64,000 nt of DNA, taken from assembly GCF_047739745.1 (NCBI RefSeq), contig NZ_JBLLVA010000006.1, positions 146,053 through 210,052 on the forward strand, written 5' to 3'. The notes below the pieces were generated by a model. That model was not told the DNA's origin, ran no database searches, and was given only the letters and a program-made list of their open reading frames with translations. The translations under genes and the position numbers were made by a program. Shown piece by piece: positions 34,534-43,646 of the stretch; position 1 is the stretch's first letter, and the number at the start of each line of letters is the position of its first letter. This DNA comes from Pseudaminobacter sp047739745. Its GTDB lineage: Bacteria > Pseudomonadota > Alphaproteobacteria > Rhizobiales > Rhizobiaceae.

Positions 34534-34857
34534 TCACTCCGGGTTGTTCCAGAGGATCACTTTCCTGTTCTCGTCGCCACCAGGTGCGGGAGCGAGGTTG
34601 CCAAAGATCACGCCGATCTCGGGCGCTTCGAGCTTGACTGAGAGCGTCTCCTTACCGGTGCGCTGCGAGGTTCGCCACCAGCCCGCACCGATCTCGAAGC
34701 CTGTGCGTTTGTTCACGATGCGGTAGTCGGGGGCGTCCTCGTGCGACTTGTTGGCGTTCGGAAGAACGCTGATCGGGGCGTTGACTCGCAGCGTGGCAAA
34801 CACGCCCTCCATTGAGCCATCGGCCTTGGCGGTGAGGCTTGCGATCGTGGTGGCCAT
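34534..34857 (-). CDS. DUF736 family protein
   Basis: A complete 107-residue DUF736 protein: IASLTAKADGSMEGVFATL, then KSHEDAPDYRI and FEIGAGWWRTS, with SVKLEAPEIG and the ending NRKVILWNNPE. The family is very common on rhizobial plasmids and integrative elements. Its function is not known; a DNA-related or host-interaction role has been supposed from context. The ATG at 34857 follows GAAGGAG at ideal spacing. It stands alone, with a terminator after it and a large palindrome upstream. Confidence 0.92.
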   Translation of the reverse strand: MATTIASLTAKADGSMEGVFATLRVNAPISVLPNANKSHEDAPDYRIVNKRTGFEIGAGWWRTSQRTGKETLSVKLEAPEIGVIFGNLAPAPGGDENRKVILWNNPE

Positions 34858-34930
34858 GGTAATTTCTCCTTCGATTGCATCGGGACCATTCCCGATGTCG
34901 GCGAAGGAGAGGGCCGTCGTGCTGCGGTCA

Positions 34931-35062
34931 CTCGGCGCAAATTCTAGAAAATTCTATTTGCCGAAACGAGCGGGCCGCACTTTCCGGTGCCCGCCTGCGG
35001 GAACGAAAGTGTCTGGCCCGCAGCTAGAAACCAAAATCGAATTTTCCTGAATTTGCGCCGAG
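34931..35062. repeat. 132-bp nested palindrome (cruciform-capable element)
   Basis: Three nested inverted repeats share one centre near 34996. The outer arms are 34931-34954 and 35039-35062 (24 bases, two mismatches). The middle arms are 34970-34985 and 35004-35021, GCGGGCC...ACTTTC against GAAAGT...GGCCCGC with a small bulge. The innermost hairpin is CCCGC-CT-GCGGG (34990-35001). The element lies 73 bp upstream of the DUF736 start codon. It could be a mobile palindromic element, a cruciform recognised by an element protein, or a structured leader RNA. Confidence 0.75.
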
Positions 35063-35856
35063 CGTACCTCCCGAAGGGGGGTTGACCGCATGAGGCAGGC
35101 GGTCCTCTACAAAGGCGACATGACCAGGGATTGGTCCGGATCTGAGCGAAGGCGATGCACATTAGGCTTTCCCGATCGGAGGCTTGCCGCCAGACGCCGT
35201 GATCGCCGGGTAAGCGACACCGAGCTCCGCGTCACTGCCATCATAGCTGTACCAGCAGGTCGCGAGCGGACGCCCCCTGGTTGCGTGGATCGCTCAACAA
35301 AGGGCCTGTATGGGATGGGTGGAGCGCCTCGCAGCGGACCGGGGAGGAACCGGCATACCGGGCGAGAAACGCTCCAACAGGCGGCGTCACCTTCGAAAAC
35401 TCGTTTGCCCGCAAAGGCGCAGCAAGCGGTAAGCGACCTCTGCCAAGCCGCAGGGCTGGAGTTCATCCGGCAGACCGGCGGCACCGAGGCCGAACGCACG
35501 CGAGAACCATTCAACAGCGGCTTCGGCAACTCGAACACGTCACGTGATCCGCCGACGAATATCATCGTCAGCGTAGCTCTCCTTTCCCAACGACACGCCC
35601 CGGCCTGTCTTGGTTGGCCAACGCAACGCCGCTCGCCCGATCGTCAGACTTGAGTTATCCGCGAAAAAGGAACCGCTGCTGCCTTGTGAGGGCGGCGGGC
35701 ACAGGACGAGTTCATCAAGGAAGTCAGTAACACGCCGACGATAGCCACCTGGCCAATCTCAGGACAACTTACATAAATCCACGCATAACAATTGACGGTT
35801 TGATCACCCTCACCCCGTAGGCAGCCAGGTTGCCGGCGCGTTTTTTGAGGACATCA
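35063..35856. other. Intergenic region without a secure gene
   Basis: About 790 bases. One plus-strand frame around 35400-35560 reads AQQAVSDLCQAAGLEFIRQT and GTEAERTREPFN, which looks protein-like and may be a fragment of an older gene. The surrounding frame does not look coding, and no ribosome site supports a start. The last 90 bases are A+T-richer and contain the promoter of the small gene at 35857. Confidence 0.35.
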
Positions 35857-36051
35857 ATGATCAGTGATTTTTCCGCTGCTCGACTACATCTGGAGCAGGC
35901 TTCTCATCATCTCAGCGGCGATGACGAAGTGAGCGGTAGGGCTCGTGAAGCGCTCGACCTTTTGATCGCCGCTATGACCTGTGAGCAACTCAAGCGACCA
36001 ACTGTATCGGCTAAAGTCCTGTATTTTCCGAAGTTGCAACGGAAATCATGA
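35857..36051 (+). CDS. Small hypothetical protein
   Basis: A 64-residue protein starting MISDFSAARLHLEQASHHLSG, then REALDLLIAAMTCEQLK and ending KVLYFPKLQRKS. It resembles small helical proteins found near regulators in rhizobia, with a conserved ALDLLI helix and a K-V-x-x-F-P ending. GAGGA lies six bases before the ATG at 35857, which is why I prefer it to the upstream in-frame start at 35830. No function known. It precedes the MucR-type gene by about 100 bp on the same strand. Confidence 0.6.
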   Translation: MISDFSAARLHLEQASHHLSGDDEVSGRAREALDLLIAAMTCEQLKRPTVSAKVLYFPKLQRKS

Positions 36052-36148
36052 CGATTCTTCTTTGATCAACTGGTAAAAATTTTTATGTAGCAATGCGGTC
36101 AGTTTTAAGTACAGTTCTTACGAAAGTCGATATTGCGAGGTATACGTG

Positions 36149-36628
36149 ATGAATACTGCTGATGGCGAATCTACAGATCAAACTGACTGCTCGCTCCTGA
36201 CCATTACGGCTAATATCGTATCTGCCTACGTATCGAACAATCCAGTCCCCGCCGCCGAACTTTCGGCGCTGATTGATCGCGTGAATGTCGCTCTGGTTAA
36301 CTTGGCAGAGCCCGTTCGCCCTGCGGATCAACCGCGCACGCCGGCTATTTCGATAAGGAGATCGGTTGCGCATGACCACATCATTTGTCTGGAGGATGGA
36401 AAGAAGTTCAAGTCTTTGAAGCGGCACTTGATGGCTTTTCACAATATGTCTCCCGAGGAATATCGTGAGAGATGGAATTTGCCGCACGACTACCCGATTG
36501 TAGCCCCAGCGTATTCGGCCGGCAGGTCGGCCTTGGCGAAGAAAATGGGGCTAGGTCGCAAAGGGAAGGTGAAGCCGTCCAAATCGCGTGGTAGAGCGTC
36601 GAGGTCCCGCGACGCGACGAGCGCGTAA
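36149..36628 (+). CDS. Ros/MucR family transcriptional regulator
   Basis: A 159-residue regulator. The N-terminal oligomerisation part (LLTITANIVSAYVSNNPVP, AELSALIDRVNVAL) is followed by the prokaryotic zinc finger: C80-L-E-D83, FKSLKRHL with H93, and H98, then MSPEEYRERWNLP. Asp replaces the second cysteine of Agrobacterium Ros (C-x2-D), as known in Mesorhizobium and Brucella homologues. The basic C-terminal tail is KVKPSKSRGRASRSR. These proteins bind A+T-rich DNA and control exopolysaccharide and other genes. The ATG at 36149 is spaced 8 bases after GAGG; a GTG lies one codon upstream. The copy sits in accessory DNA, so it may silence acquired genes. Confidence 0.92.
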   Translation: MNTADGESTDQTDCSLLTITANIVSAYVSNNPVPAAELSALIDRVNVALVNLAEPVRPADQPRTPAISIRRSVAHDHIICLEDGKKFKSLKRHLMAFHNMSPEEYRERWNLPHDYPIVAPAYSAGRSALAKKMGLGRKGKVKPSKSRGRASRSRDATSA

Positions 36629-36671
36629 GCGTATTTGCTAGTCGACCCCTTCACGAAACCAACGACAGAAA

Positions 36672-36699
36672 GCCGCCGGTCCTATTCGGGATCGGCGGC
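36672..36699 (+). terminator. Hairpin after the MucR-type gene
   Basis: A G+C-rich stem GCCGCCG/CGGCGGC with a 14-base loop begins 43 bases after the MucR-type stop. No T-tract follows, so termination efficiency is uncertain. Confidence 0.4.
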
Positions 36700-36882
36700 C
36701 AAGGGTCAGGCAGGTTGGACAGATACGACTGAAACCTCAGAGCGCGGTTCCTGTTCCTTTGGTTAATCGCCAAGCCGCCGCTTCCCGAGAGATACCACTG
36801 GATTCTTTGCATCACGCCAGGAACAATGACGCCCGACATAGGTTGGACGCGCCGAACTTCCTTTCACCTGGTGGAGATCAGC

Positions 36883-37380
36883 ATGACACTGACGAAAACA
36901 GTGCTTACGAGTGTCTTTGCGGTGGCGATCGGCTCAATAGCTTGGGCCCAATCCGCAACGATAACGGCACAGGACTTCGCGACGATGGCAGCTAGTTCCG
37001 ACCTGCTGGAGATACGATCGAGCGAATTGGCGTTGCAGAAGGCGCAGAACGCCGACGTGAAAGCTTTCGCCCAAATGATGATCAAGGATCATGAGGAAGC
37101 TAGCAAGAACTTGATGGCAGCGGCGCAGGAAGATGGAGTTACGATCTCCGGGGAAATGACTGAGAAGCATGCCGCAGAACTGGAGAAATTGAATAACGCG
37201 GGCGAGTTTGACGGTGCGTATGTCGGTGCACAGGTGGCGGCGCATGAGGAGGCAGTCGGCTTGATGACCTCTTTTGCCGAGAACGGTGACTCGGCGGCGC
37301 TCAAGGCTCATGCGGCAAAGACGGCGCCGATCATTCAAATGCACCTCGAGCATGCTCAAAAGCTCGATGCGGCAATGTAA
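36883..37380 (+). CDS. Exported DUF4142 family protein
   Basis: A 165-residue protein with a signal peptide (MTLTKTVLTSVFAVAIGSIA, cleavage near AWAQSA). The mature helical bundle is of the DUF4142 type: ITAQDFATMAASSDLLEIRSS, VKAFAQMMIKDHEEASKNL and EVGA-type repeats such as GAYVGAQVAAHEEAVGLM. The family is periplasmic or outer-membrane linked, ferritin-like in fold, and of unclear function, often induced by stress. The ATG at 36883 has GGAG seven bases upstream. A 9-bp hairpin terminator follows at 37403. Confidence 0.88.
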   Translation: MTLTKTVLTSVFAVAIGSIAWAQSATITAQDFATMAASSDLLEIRSSELALQKAQNADVKAFAQMMIKDHEEASKNLMAAAQEDGVTISGEMTEKHAAELEKLNNAGEFDGAYVGAQVAAHEEAVGLMTSFAENGDSAALKAHAAKTAPIIQMHLEHAQKLDAAM

Positions 37381-37402
37381 ATGCCGTTTTACGTTGCAAA
37401 AA

Positions 37403-37430
37403 CCCGCCGTCCCTGGTTGGAGACGGCGGG
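37403..37430 (+). terminator. Terminator hairpin after DUF4142 gene
   Basis: A perfect 9-bp stem CCCGCCGTC/GACGGCGGG with a 10-base loop lies 23 bases after the stop. CCTGCTTCTTC follows, which is only partly T-rich. Confidence 0.6.
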
Positions 37431-38288
37431 CCTGCTTCTTCAAGTTCGGACTAAATAGTCCGAGCGCCATAACGTCCACCGCTTATGCTTCGTTCCACCT
37501 GATCGCAATGCTTTCAGAAAAGCCGGCCGGCTCGGGAGGTGTGAGCTTGCAATCGAGCGGTCTCGTCAGGCGCAGCCACCCCTCTATACCGTGCAAACCC
37601 CGCCTTCGTCTTGGTGTCGTAGGAGTTCGCGCATAGGCCGGCTCATCCTCGCCACGCGCGAACGCCGCCCAATCACACCGTTTCGACGCTGCAGTAAGGC
37701 CCGCTCTTGTCGATGAAGCGGGCCATCACCTCGACTTGCCCGGCCACGTCGCGTCCAGGTCACTAGCTCGTTACACAGGGCGCTCCCGTGACGCCCCGAG
37801 AGATGCTCTCCAGAGCGGCCGTAGAATGATCATTCTCACCTGGTCAAGCAGCTTCCACCGTCCGGCCTGCGTCTTCGGATTGGCGATCGGGCCTTCCCTT
37901 GCCGATAAAACGCCCTTTGCACGAGCAACCTTCCGTTCCGAAGGAGAGAGCCGCCGGTGGCCCTCGAACCGGATCAGCGGTTCCTCGCGGTGGCCTTTCC
38001 GCCGCCCTCGACCTCGACAACGGCGAAAAGGCCCGCCACGGGATGGTCGAAGGCTTGGCTCCCGCTCGATGTCGCGCCGTGTCTGATCATCAAACATTGG
38101 CGCCTCCCACATGGGCGAGCAGCATCGCCGCTCCGGCCGGAACGGTTCTGTCCATGGCAGATGTTCTCCGATTTTAAGAAGCTGTTAAGGATGCGTGCAG
38201 GTCACCGCCAAAAGACCGCAATCGCGGTATGCGGGCCGAACCGCTGTGCTATTTCTAGGCCGGCTTGAGCTTGAACAATTCAGGTCCA

Positions 38289-38330
38289 GGGTCCGGCAGC
38301 TTCCCCCAACCACAACCCACTGCCGGACCC
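38289..38330. repeat. Perfect 11-bp inverted repeat
   Basis: GGGTCCGGCAG (38289-38299) pairs with CTGCCGGACCC (38320-38330) across a 20-base C/A-rich loop. No T-run follows on either strand, so it is not an obvious terminator. Confidence 0.65.
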
Positions 38331-38460
38331 GTCAAAAATTTCCCAGTAGCAGTCTTGTCCCGATCTGGGACACCTCTAGATCAACTCTGTGCGGTGTCTC
38401 CGCCTGCACGGCCCGGCCGCCGACCCCCTCCGGCCACCCAACAGCCGGGCGTTCGAGGAA

Positions 38461-38492
38461 GGGCCTGATCGCGATCGGCGGCGATCAGGCCC
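38461..38492. repeat. Perfect 12-bp inverted repeat
   Basis: GGGCCTGATCGC (38461-38472) pairs with GCGATCAGGCCC (38481-38492) across the 8-base loop GATCGGCG. The right arm is part of the 14-base sequence repeated at 38796. Confidence 0.65.
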
Positions 38493-39484
38493 GCTTCGGT
38501 TTGAGATAGTCCTAAGTGGGTAAACCCAATTGGCGGCGATGCTGATGGATGCACTGATGCTAATATTGGGGCGGCCCGAGTGGCCCACCACTCAGGTCCG
38601 GTCCGGCAACCGCCCAGGCAAACCCAGGCTGCCGGAGTCGCGCCAGCGACGTCCGGTCGTACCTCCTCGTCAAGCAGTTGCGGCCGGACCCGCCTATCCT
38701 TTGTTGAGCAAGCTTCGTAGCTCTCGCTAAAGTGGCAGGCTGCCTCTGTCCAAGGCGGCAGGGCCTGGCTGCTAAACCCATCCACAGCGCGGTGGTCAGG
38801 CCCGCTTCGTTGGGTCATCGTTGTGCTACGAAATTCAGCGCCGTCGCTCCCGCGGCGGCAGAGTCGGCTCTCGCCTAAGGTTCGACCCCTGCGACCGGAC
38901 TTGCCTTAGCCGGCGGGATCTTAGGGCGTGGCGGGCGATTTGCCCGGCAAACGTCATGGCAGCCATACCCGGTGGGCACTTTCCGTGTGGGTTTGCTTTC
39001 CGGGAGCTGGCTACGACTGTCGCCAATGAGAGTGCCAGCAAAGCACTTCACCCGCCTTTGGGAACTTAGTGACGTCGATTGCATTAGAGGCGTCGACTAT
39101 CATCTGTGGAGGTACAGTGATGGATGGAAACGCTTATCCACCGTTTGAAGCCGCCATGTTTGCTGTGTCGGTCGCCGTCGTTCTTTGGTGGACCATAGCG
39201 ATGTAAGGCAACCTGGTTCGGCTCGCATGCATCGCGATGCCGTATCCCATCGGCAGCGCGGCGAGAGCGGTCAGGGTCGTTAGGCGCGCGCTGCCGTCGC
39301 CGGGGTGACGGAATGTCGGCACAGGCGCGGCCGTCATTCAGCACCAATCGTAGATCCGCTTTGCACGAGCGGCGACTAGCAAAAGACCAGCGCCAACCCG
39401 CCACTCAAAAGCCGAAAGGCGGGATAGATTGTCGACGAATTCGCCGAGGCTTTCGCAGCCTGCATGGCATTGAGGGAACGGCGC

Positions 39485-40426
39485 TCACGCGCCGTCTCCT
39501 CCAAACCGCCAGACAGGGATGCCGAGGCGGCGTGCCTTGTCGGCGAGATTGCCGGTGATGCCGGAGCCCGGAAATATGATGACGCCGCTCGGCATGACCG
39601 AGAGCAGGTCGTCATTGCGCTGAAACGGAGCCGCCTTGGCGTGCTTCGTCCAGTTGGGCCTGAAAGCGATCTGTGTGACTTCGCGCGCTTGCGCCCAGCA
39701 GGCGGCGATGCGTTCGGCGCCTTTCGGGGAACCACCGTGTAGCAGGACCAGATCAGGGAATTTCGTCCGCGCGCGATCAAGCGCGTCCCAGACCGCCTCG
39801 TGGTCATTGTAGTCGATGCCGCCGCTGAAGGCTATTTTCGTGCCGGCCGGGATCATCACCTCAGTCTCGGCGCGGCGGCGTGCGGCGAGGAAGTCCCTTG
39901 AGTCGATCATCGCGGCCGTCATATTGGCGTGACTGACCTTTGAGCCGGAACGGGGCCGCCATGCCGATCCGGTCTGCGTCTCGAACAGTTCCGCCGCATG
40001 ATCGCGCATGAACTCGAAGGCATTGCGGCGCTCCAGAAGCGTGATGCCCTCTGCGACCAGACGCTCAAGCTCGACGCTCTTCACCTCACTGCCGTCCTGC
40101 TCCTTCTGGCCGGTGCGTTGCGCGTCCTCATTGCGCTGCAACTCGCGTTGTATGCGCCCGACGGCACGGTGGAAGAGGTTGACCGACGACCACAGCAGAT
40201 CTTCGAGATCAGGCTCCAACCGCGTGTCAGCCAGCATCTCGAACAAGGCGTCGAAGATCGCGGTCAGCGCCGCCTGGACGACCGGCTCGTCGGGCAGCGG
40301 CCGTGGGTCGGGCTCGTCCTGAAAGGGGCGGTGGCCATAAAGCTGCATTTCGTAGATGATGCGGTCGGTGGGGGAAGACGCGTGGTGGGGCTCGAAGGCG
40401 TCGTCTGGGGCAAGCGAAAGGTTCAT
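39485..40426 (-). CDS. DUF2493 domain protein
   Basis: A 313-residue protein. The N-terminal 160 residues are helical and acidic. The C-terminal part (about 180-313) is DUF2493, a Rossmann-like SLOG/DprA-related fold: TKIAFSGGIDYNDHEAVWDAL, LVLLHGGSPKGAERIAACWA and PSGVIIFPGSGITGNLADKA. SLOG domains bind nucleotides or nucleotide-derived ligands. The gene is common in the plasmid/island module with toprim, DUF932 and ParB genes. The ATG at 40426 has GGAG at good spacing. Function is unknown; a role in nucleotide sensing or defence is speculative. Confidence 0.88.
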   Translation of the reverse strand: MNLSLAPDDAFEPHHASSPTDRIIYEMQLYGHRPFQDEPDPRPLPDEPVVQAALTAIFDALFEMLADTRLEPDLEDLLWSSVNLFHRAVGRIQRELQRNEDAQRTGQKEQDGSEVKSVELERLVAEGITLLERRNAFEFMRDHAAELFETQTGSAWRPRSGSKVSHANMTAAMIDSRDFLAARRRAETEVMIPAGTKIAFSGGIDYNDHEAVWDALDRARTKFPDLVLLHGGSPKGAERIAACWAQAREVTQIAFRPNWTKHAKAAPFQRNDDLLSVMPSGVIIFPGSGITGNLADKARRLGIPVWRFGGDGA

Positions 40427-40750
40427 GATGGTCTCCGATTTGCTGGGCCGCGCCTCTCGCGGCCTGACGGCGATCCCTCCCAGGCGGCGGCGGGCCGGAA
40501 CCGCAGCGCGCGGCGCGGCGGCCCAGCGGAGCGCCGGGCGGCAGGGGGCAGGTTTTTTGCTGCGCGAGGAGCGCTGGCTTCACCAGCGCGGGGAAAAAAC
40601 CTGGCTTCGGCCGCTGGAGGCCGGCCCGCCGAATGGTAAGGGTCGCTTCTCGGCAGGCTCGCGGGCGCGTCCATCGAGACGGTGACTGGTCGGGAGCGGG
40701 CCTCTACCACCACGCGCTCCCTGCCCGCGTCGCTTTCCCTGGCCGCCAAA
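40427..40750. other. G+C-rich leader region with nested inverted repeat
   Basis: The 324 bases between the toprim and DUF2493 genes are very G+C-rich and have no supportable gene. They contain a nested inverted repeat at 40549-40603. The outer 10-bp arms are CAGGTTTTTT and AAAAAACCTG; the inner 7-bp stem is GCGCTGG/CCAGCGC (40571-40577, 40583-40589). It would form in the minus-strand transcript ahead of the DUF2493 gene. Confidence 0.55.
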
Positions 40751-41788
40751 TCACACGGCCAGAAAGGCCAGCGCGTCTTCCGGCGCGAGTTGCGGCCTAA
40801 GCTGAGCCGTGACGCGGTCGGGCCCGAGCCGGCGCAGGTCTTCGTTGAAGTCGCCGAGTTGCGGGGTAAGTACCAGCGGCAGGACACCGAGCGACTGCGC
40901 GCGGCGGCTCAGGGCTTCGATGCCGTTTCGGCCGGCCGCATCGGCGTCGGCTGCAATGTAGAGGCGCAGGCATCCGGCCGGAAGACGGAAAGCAGCAAGG
41001 TGATTTGCCGTCAGCGCGGAGACCATCGGCATGCCGGGCATCACAGCGACAAGCGACAGCATGCTTTCGAGTCCTTCGCCGGCGGCCATGACCGGCACGG
41101 GACCATGGACGGGAAAGTCGAAGCGAACCGCATTGCCGAGCAGGCCGCCGAGTGCGCGACGGGGCGTATGGACCTTCGCTTTGCCGTAGCCATCGGGATC
41201 GAGCCATGTGCGGTGCACGCCGGTAACCGCTCCGACAGGATCAGTGACCGCGGCGATCAGGGCTGGATAGCTGGTCGTGCGCCCGGTCACGAGATCGCGG
41301 TAGTAGCAGGACGGATGAAAGCGCAGTGCTGGGTGCAACGAGGCTCGCAGGATGGCGCGCTGCCGCAAATAGCTGTCAGCAAGCGTGCCAACCAGCGGCT
41401 GCGTCATGCGCAGCAGGCGTCTTGCCCGTTCAGATGCTGGTCTGTTGCCCAGCGGATAATCCGGGGTGTCGCCACTGCGCGACGACGACGGCTTTGGTTG
41501 AGGTTCGCTCAGGAAGCGCCGCGCTTCATCGGCGATATCGCGAAAATCGCCAAGACCGCATGCCTCCCGCACAAGATCGAGCAAGTCGCCATACTGGCCT
41601 GTCGCTGCATCCGTCCACCTGCCCTTGCGGGGACCGGCCAGATGAACATACAGCGAGCGACCCACGTTATTCGCAACATCGCCAACGACCCAGTAATTGC
41701 CGGCGCGATGGCCGTTAGAGAGATAATGCCGGCAAACCGCCTCTGCGTCGCGCGTGAGACGATCCGCCAGTTCCGAGGCGGTAAGCAT
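40751..41788 (-). CDS. Toprim domain protein (DUF7146-type primase-helicase relative)
   Basis: A 345-residue protein. The N-terminal part has a primase-like zinc-free region, YWVVGDVANNVGRSLYVHL then RKGRWTDAATGQYGDLLDL. The C-terminal toprim domain has VMAAGEGLESMLSLVAV for the conserved Glu and LRLYIAADADAAGRNGIEAL for the D-x-D pair. Such proteins are carried by plasmids and islands and may prime DNA synthesis or act on DNA after transfer. The ATG at 41788 is preceded by GGAG; a TTG lies one codon upstream. It is separated from the DUF2493 gene by a structured leader. Confidence 0.88.
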   Translation of the reverse strand: MLTASELADRLTRDAEAVCRHYLSNGHRAGNYWVVGDVANNVGRSLYVHLAGPRKGRWTDAATGQYGDLLDLVREACGLGDFRDIADEARRFLSEPQPKPSSSRSGDTPDYPLGNRPASERARRLLRMTQPLVGTLADSYLRQRAILRASLHPALRFHPSCYYRDLVTGRTTSYPALIAAVTDPVGAVTGVHRTWLDPDGYGKAKVHTPRRALGGLLGNAVRFDFPVHGPVPVMAAGEGLESMLSLVAVMPGMPMVSALTANHLAAFRLPAGCLRLYIAADADAAGRNGIEALSRRAQSLGVLPLVLTPQLGDFNEDLRRLGPDRVTAQLRPQLAPEDALAFLAV

Positions 41789-42131
41789 CAAAGCAACTCC
41801 ATAGCCAGCTGACGACTTCGAGCAAGCGGCGTCGCTGCATCAGCCTGGAGGCTCCTCGGTCGTCGTCACGAAGAAGCGCAGTGTCCAATTGATCATCTCC
41901 GAGAAGAACCCAATAACTGGAGCCAATCGGCAGCCGCATATCCAGCCGGGGAAGCGATCACATCAGCAACCCTGTCGAGTGCGAGAAGTGGGTTGCCGGC
42001 ATCGCCGGGCGCTCTCCAGGTGCCACCAGGGCCGCCACGTCGCCCGGCCCTGCTCTCCCTCTAATACAGTCTCGCTTCTGCCCTTTCGCAACCGCCGAGC
42101 ATCTACGACTGTGTTGTCCCATTTCTGATAT
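41789..42131. other. Divergent intergenic region between toprim and DUF1173 genes
   Basis: About 343 bases with no supportable gene. It should contain the promoters of both neighbours. No clear dyad or repeat was recognised. Confidence 0.35.
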
Positions 42132-43400
42132 ATGAATCGACGCCACGCGTGCTGCGCCCGTTCTGACGAGATTGGCGCGATGTACGCTGTCGGTCGCAAG
42201 ACAGGGGGTAGAGGGGTGCGACGATTCAAGATCGGCAGCCGGATACTGAGCGAGAACGCTCCGGAGCTGAGGATGCTTCTTCAGCACGCCTACGAGGAGC
42301 GGCTTCGTCCGCTATGCATGTGCAAGGAAGTGCCAGTTCCGATGTATATCGCACGTCTGGAGGATCATTATCTGATCAAGCGCATGCCACTGTCGGGGCG
42401 CGATCACGATCCTGCCTGTCCATCCTACCAATCGCCCTACGAGCTTTCCGGCCTCGGGCCGCTGATCGGCAATGCGATCCAGATCGACGCCGCCGGAAGA
42501 GCCGAGCTGAGGCTGGACTTTCCCTTAACCAAAAGAGGACCGCGGTCGTCGCCTGGCAGGGTTGAGCCATCGCAGCCGAGCATCCACGGCGAAGCCAGGA
42601 AGCTGTCGCTGCGGGCGATGCTTCATTATTTGTGGGAGGCCGGGGAACTGACGGAATGGCGCTCTACCTGGGCAGGCAAACGTGGCTGGAGCCGGGTGCG
42701 AAACAGCCTTCTCAATGCCGCCTCGCAAATGACGGTGAAAGGCAGCCCGTTGAGCGACATGCTGTTCGTCCCGGAAGTTTTTCGTCACCACGACAGGCAC
42801 GGCATCTCCGCCAGGCGCGCGACGGCGCTCAAGGGAATCCAGACGGCGGGGTCGGGACCCCGCAAGCTCATGCTGATCGTTGCCGAGGTCAAGGAAGTTG
42901 CCGCTGCGAGACAGACTCACAAGGTCGTGGCGCGGCATTTGCCGTTTCCGCTGATGGTCGAGTGCGCGTGGCCCCGGTTGGCCTTGCGCTACGAGGCCGA
43001 ACTGGAACTTTGGCGGTCAAACCACACCTTCCACCTGATCGCCATCGCCACATTCGGCATTTCGCGCGCCGGCATTGCCTCGGTCGAGGAGATTGCGCTG
43101 ATGGTCGTCAACGAGCACTGGCTTCCATTCGAGAACGTCGACGAACTGCGGCTCTTGGAGAAGCTGAGCGTCCTCAAGCGCAAAAGCGTCAAGGGGCTGC
43201 GTTTCAACCTACCCCGTGACAAGCCTGTCGTGTCGGTGACTCTACCCGAACAGAAGCCAGTCCCTGTCGCAATGTTCATCGTTCCTGCAGCAGCCGGAAA
43301 CGATTATGAGCGCGCTCTCGCGGAGATGATAGAAGCGAGGCCCGAAATGAAGCCCTGGGTCTGGCGGGTTGCGGACGGGGAAATGCCGAGGCTCCCCTGA
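42132..43400 (+). CDS. DUF1173 family protein
   Basis: A 422-residue protein of the DUF1173 type found on rhizobial plasmids and islands. The family hallmark is the N-terminal LRPLCMCKEVPVPMYIARL then YLIKRMPLSGRDHDPACPSY, a cysteine/histidine-rich segment that may bind a metal. The rest includes LRAMLHYLWEAGELTEWRST and LMLIVAEVKEV. No catalytic motif is evident. The start is uncertain: the ATG at 42132 has no ribosome site, while 42180 (MYAVGRKTGG) is weakly better. It is the only plus-strand gene among the module's minus-strand genes. Confidence 0.82.
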   Translation: MNRRHACCARSDEIGAMYAVGRKTGGRGVRRFKIGSRILSENAPELRMLLQHAYEERLRPLCMCKEVPVPMYIARLEDHYLIKRMPLSGRDHDPACPSYQSPYELSGLGPLIGNAIQIDAAGRAELRLDFPLTKRGPRSSPGRVEPSQPSIHGEARKLSLRAMLHYLWEAGELTEWRSTWAGKRGWSRVRNSLLNAASQMTVKGSPLSDMLFVPEVFRHHDRHGISARRATALKGIQTAGSGPRKLMLIVAEVKEVAAARQTHKVVARHLPFPLMVECAWPRLALRYEAELELWRSNHTFHLIAIATFGISRAGIASVEEIALMVVNEHWLPFENVDELRLLEKLSVLKRKSVKGLRFNLPRDKPVVSVTLPEQKPVPVAMFIVPAAAGNDYERALAEMIEARPEMKPWVWRVADGEMPRLP

Positions 43401-43646
43401 TGCTAAAAATTGCCGGTGCCTCCTTTCTGCAATGGCATTGGCCGGTTCGGTTGAACGGAAATGATCAGTGACCAAATTGCCGGAAGAGCAGACCGGCTCA
43501 CTTCGATCGCGGTCCACGAGGCGAGGCGGGAATAGGCTTCCCGATGGTCATGCTCGGCACCATCATTTGCTTCCGGGAAATGCCGCCGTTCGGGACGAGC
43601 CCCGAGCGACGGCATCGGATCGGCATAATAAAACGCGACGGACCGC

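Larger units (their letters stand above)
37431..39484. other. 2-kb gene-poor, hairpin-rich stretch
   Basis: I found no gene that I can support in this stretch. Open frames on both strands are short, lack ribosome sites and have arginine/proline-rich shadow composition. Two strong hairpins are listed separately. Other G+C-rich dyads occur, such as GAGTGG-CCCA-CCACTC near 38580. A 14-base direct repeat TCAGGCCCGCTTCG lies at 38485-38498 and 38796-38809. The stretch looks like decayed mobile-element DNA, but no transposase fragment was recognised. Confidence 0.4.

Noticed and set aside
35090..35653. Plus-strand 187-codon frame
   Set aside because: Mostly arginine-rich and without a start site; only a short protein-like segment near 35400-35540, no family.
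37771..38112. Minus-strand 113-codon frame in the hairpin-rich region
   Set aside because: Arginine/proline-rich composition, no ribosome site and no recognisable family.
38821..38920. tRNA-like stretch around AGGTTCGACCCCTGCGACC
   Set aside because: It resembles a T-loop, but the T-stem does not pair and no D-arm, anticodon arm or acceptor stem could be built.
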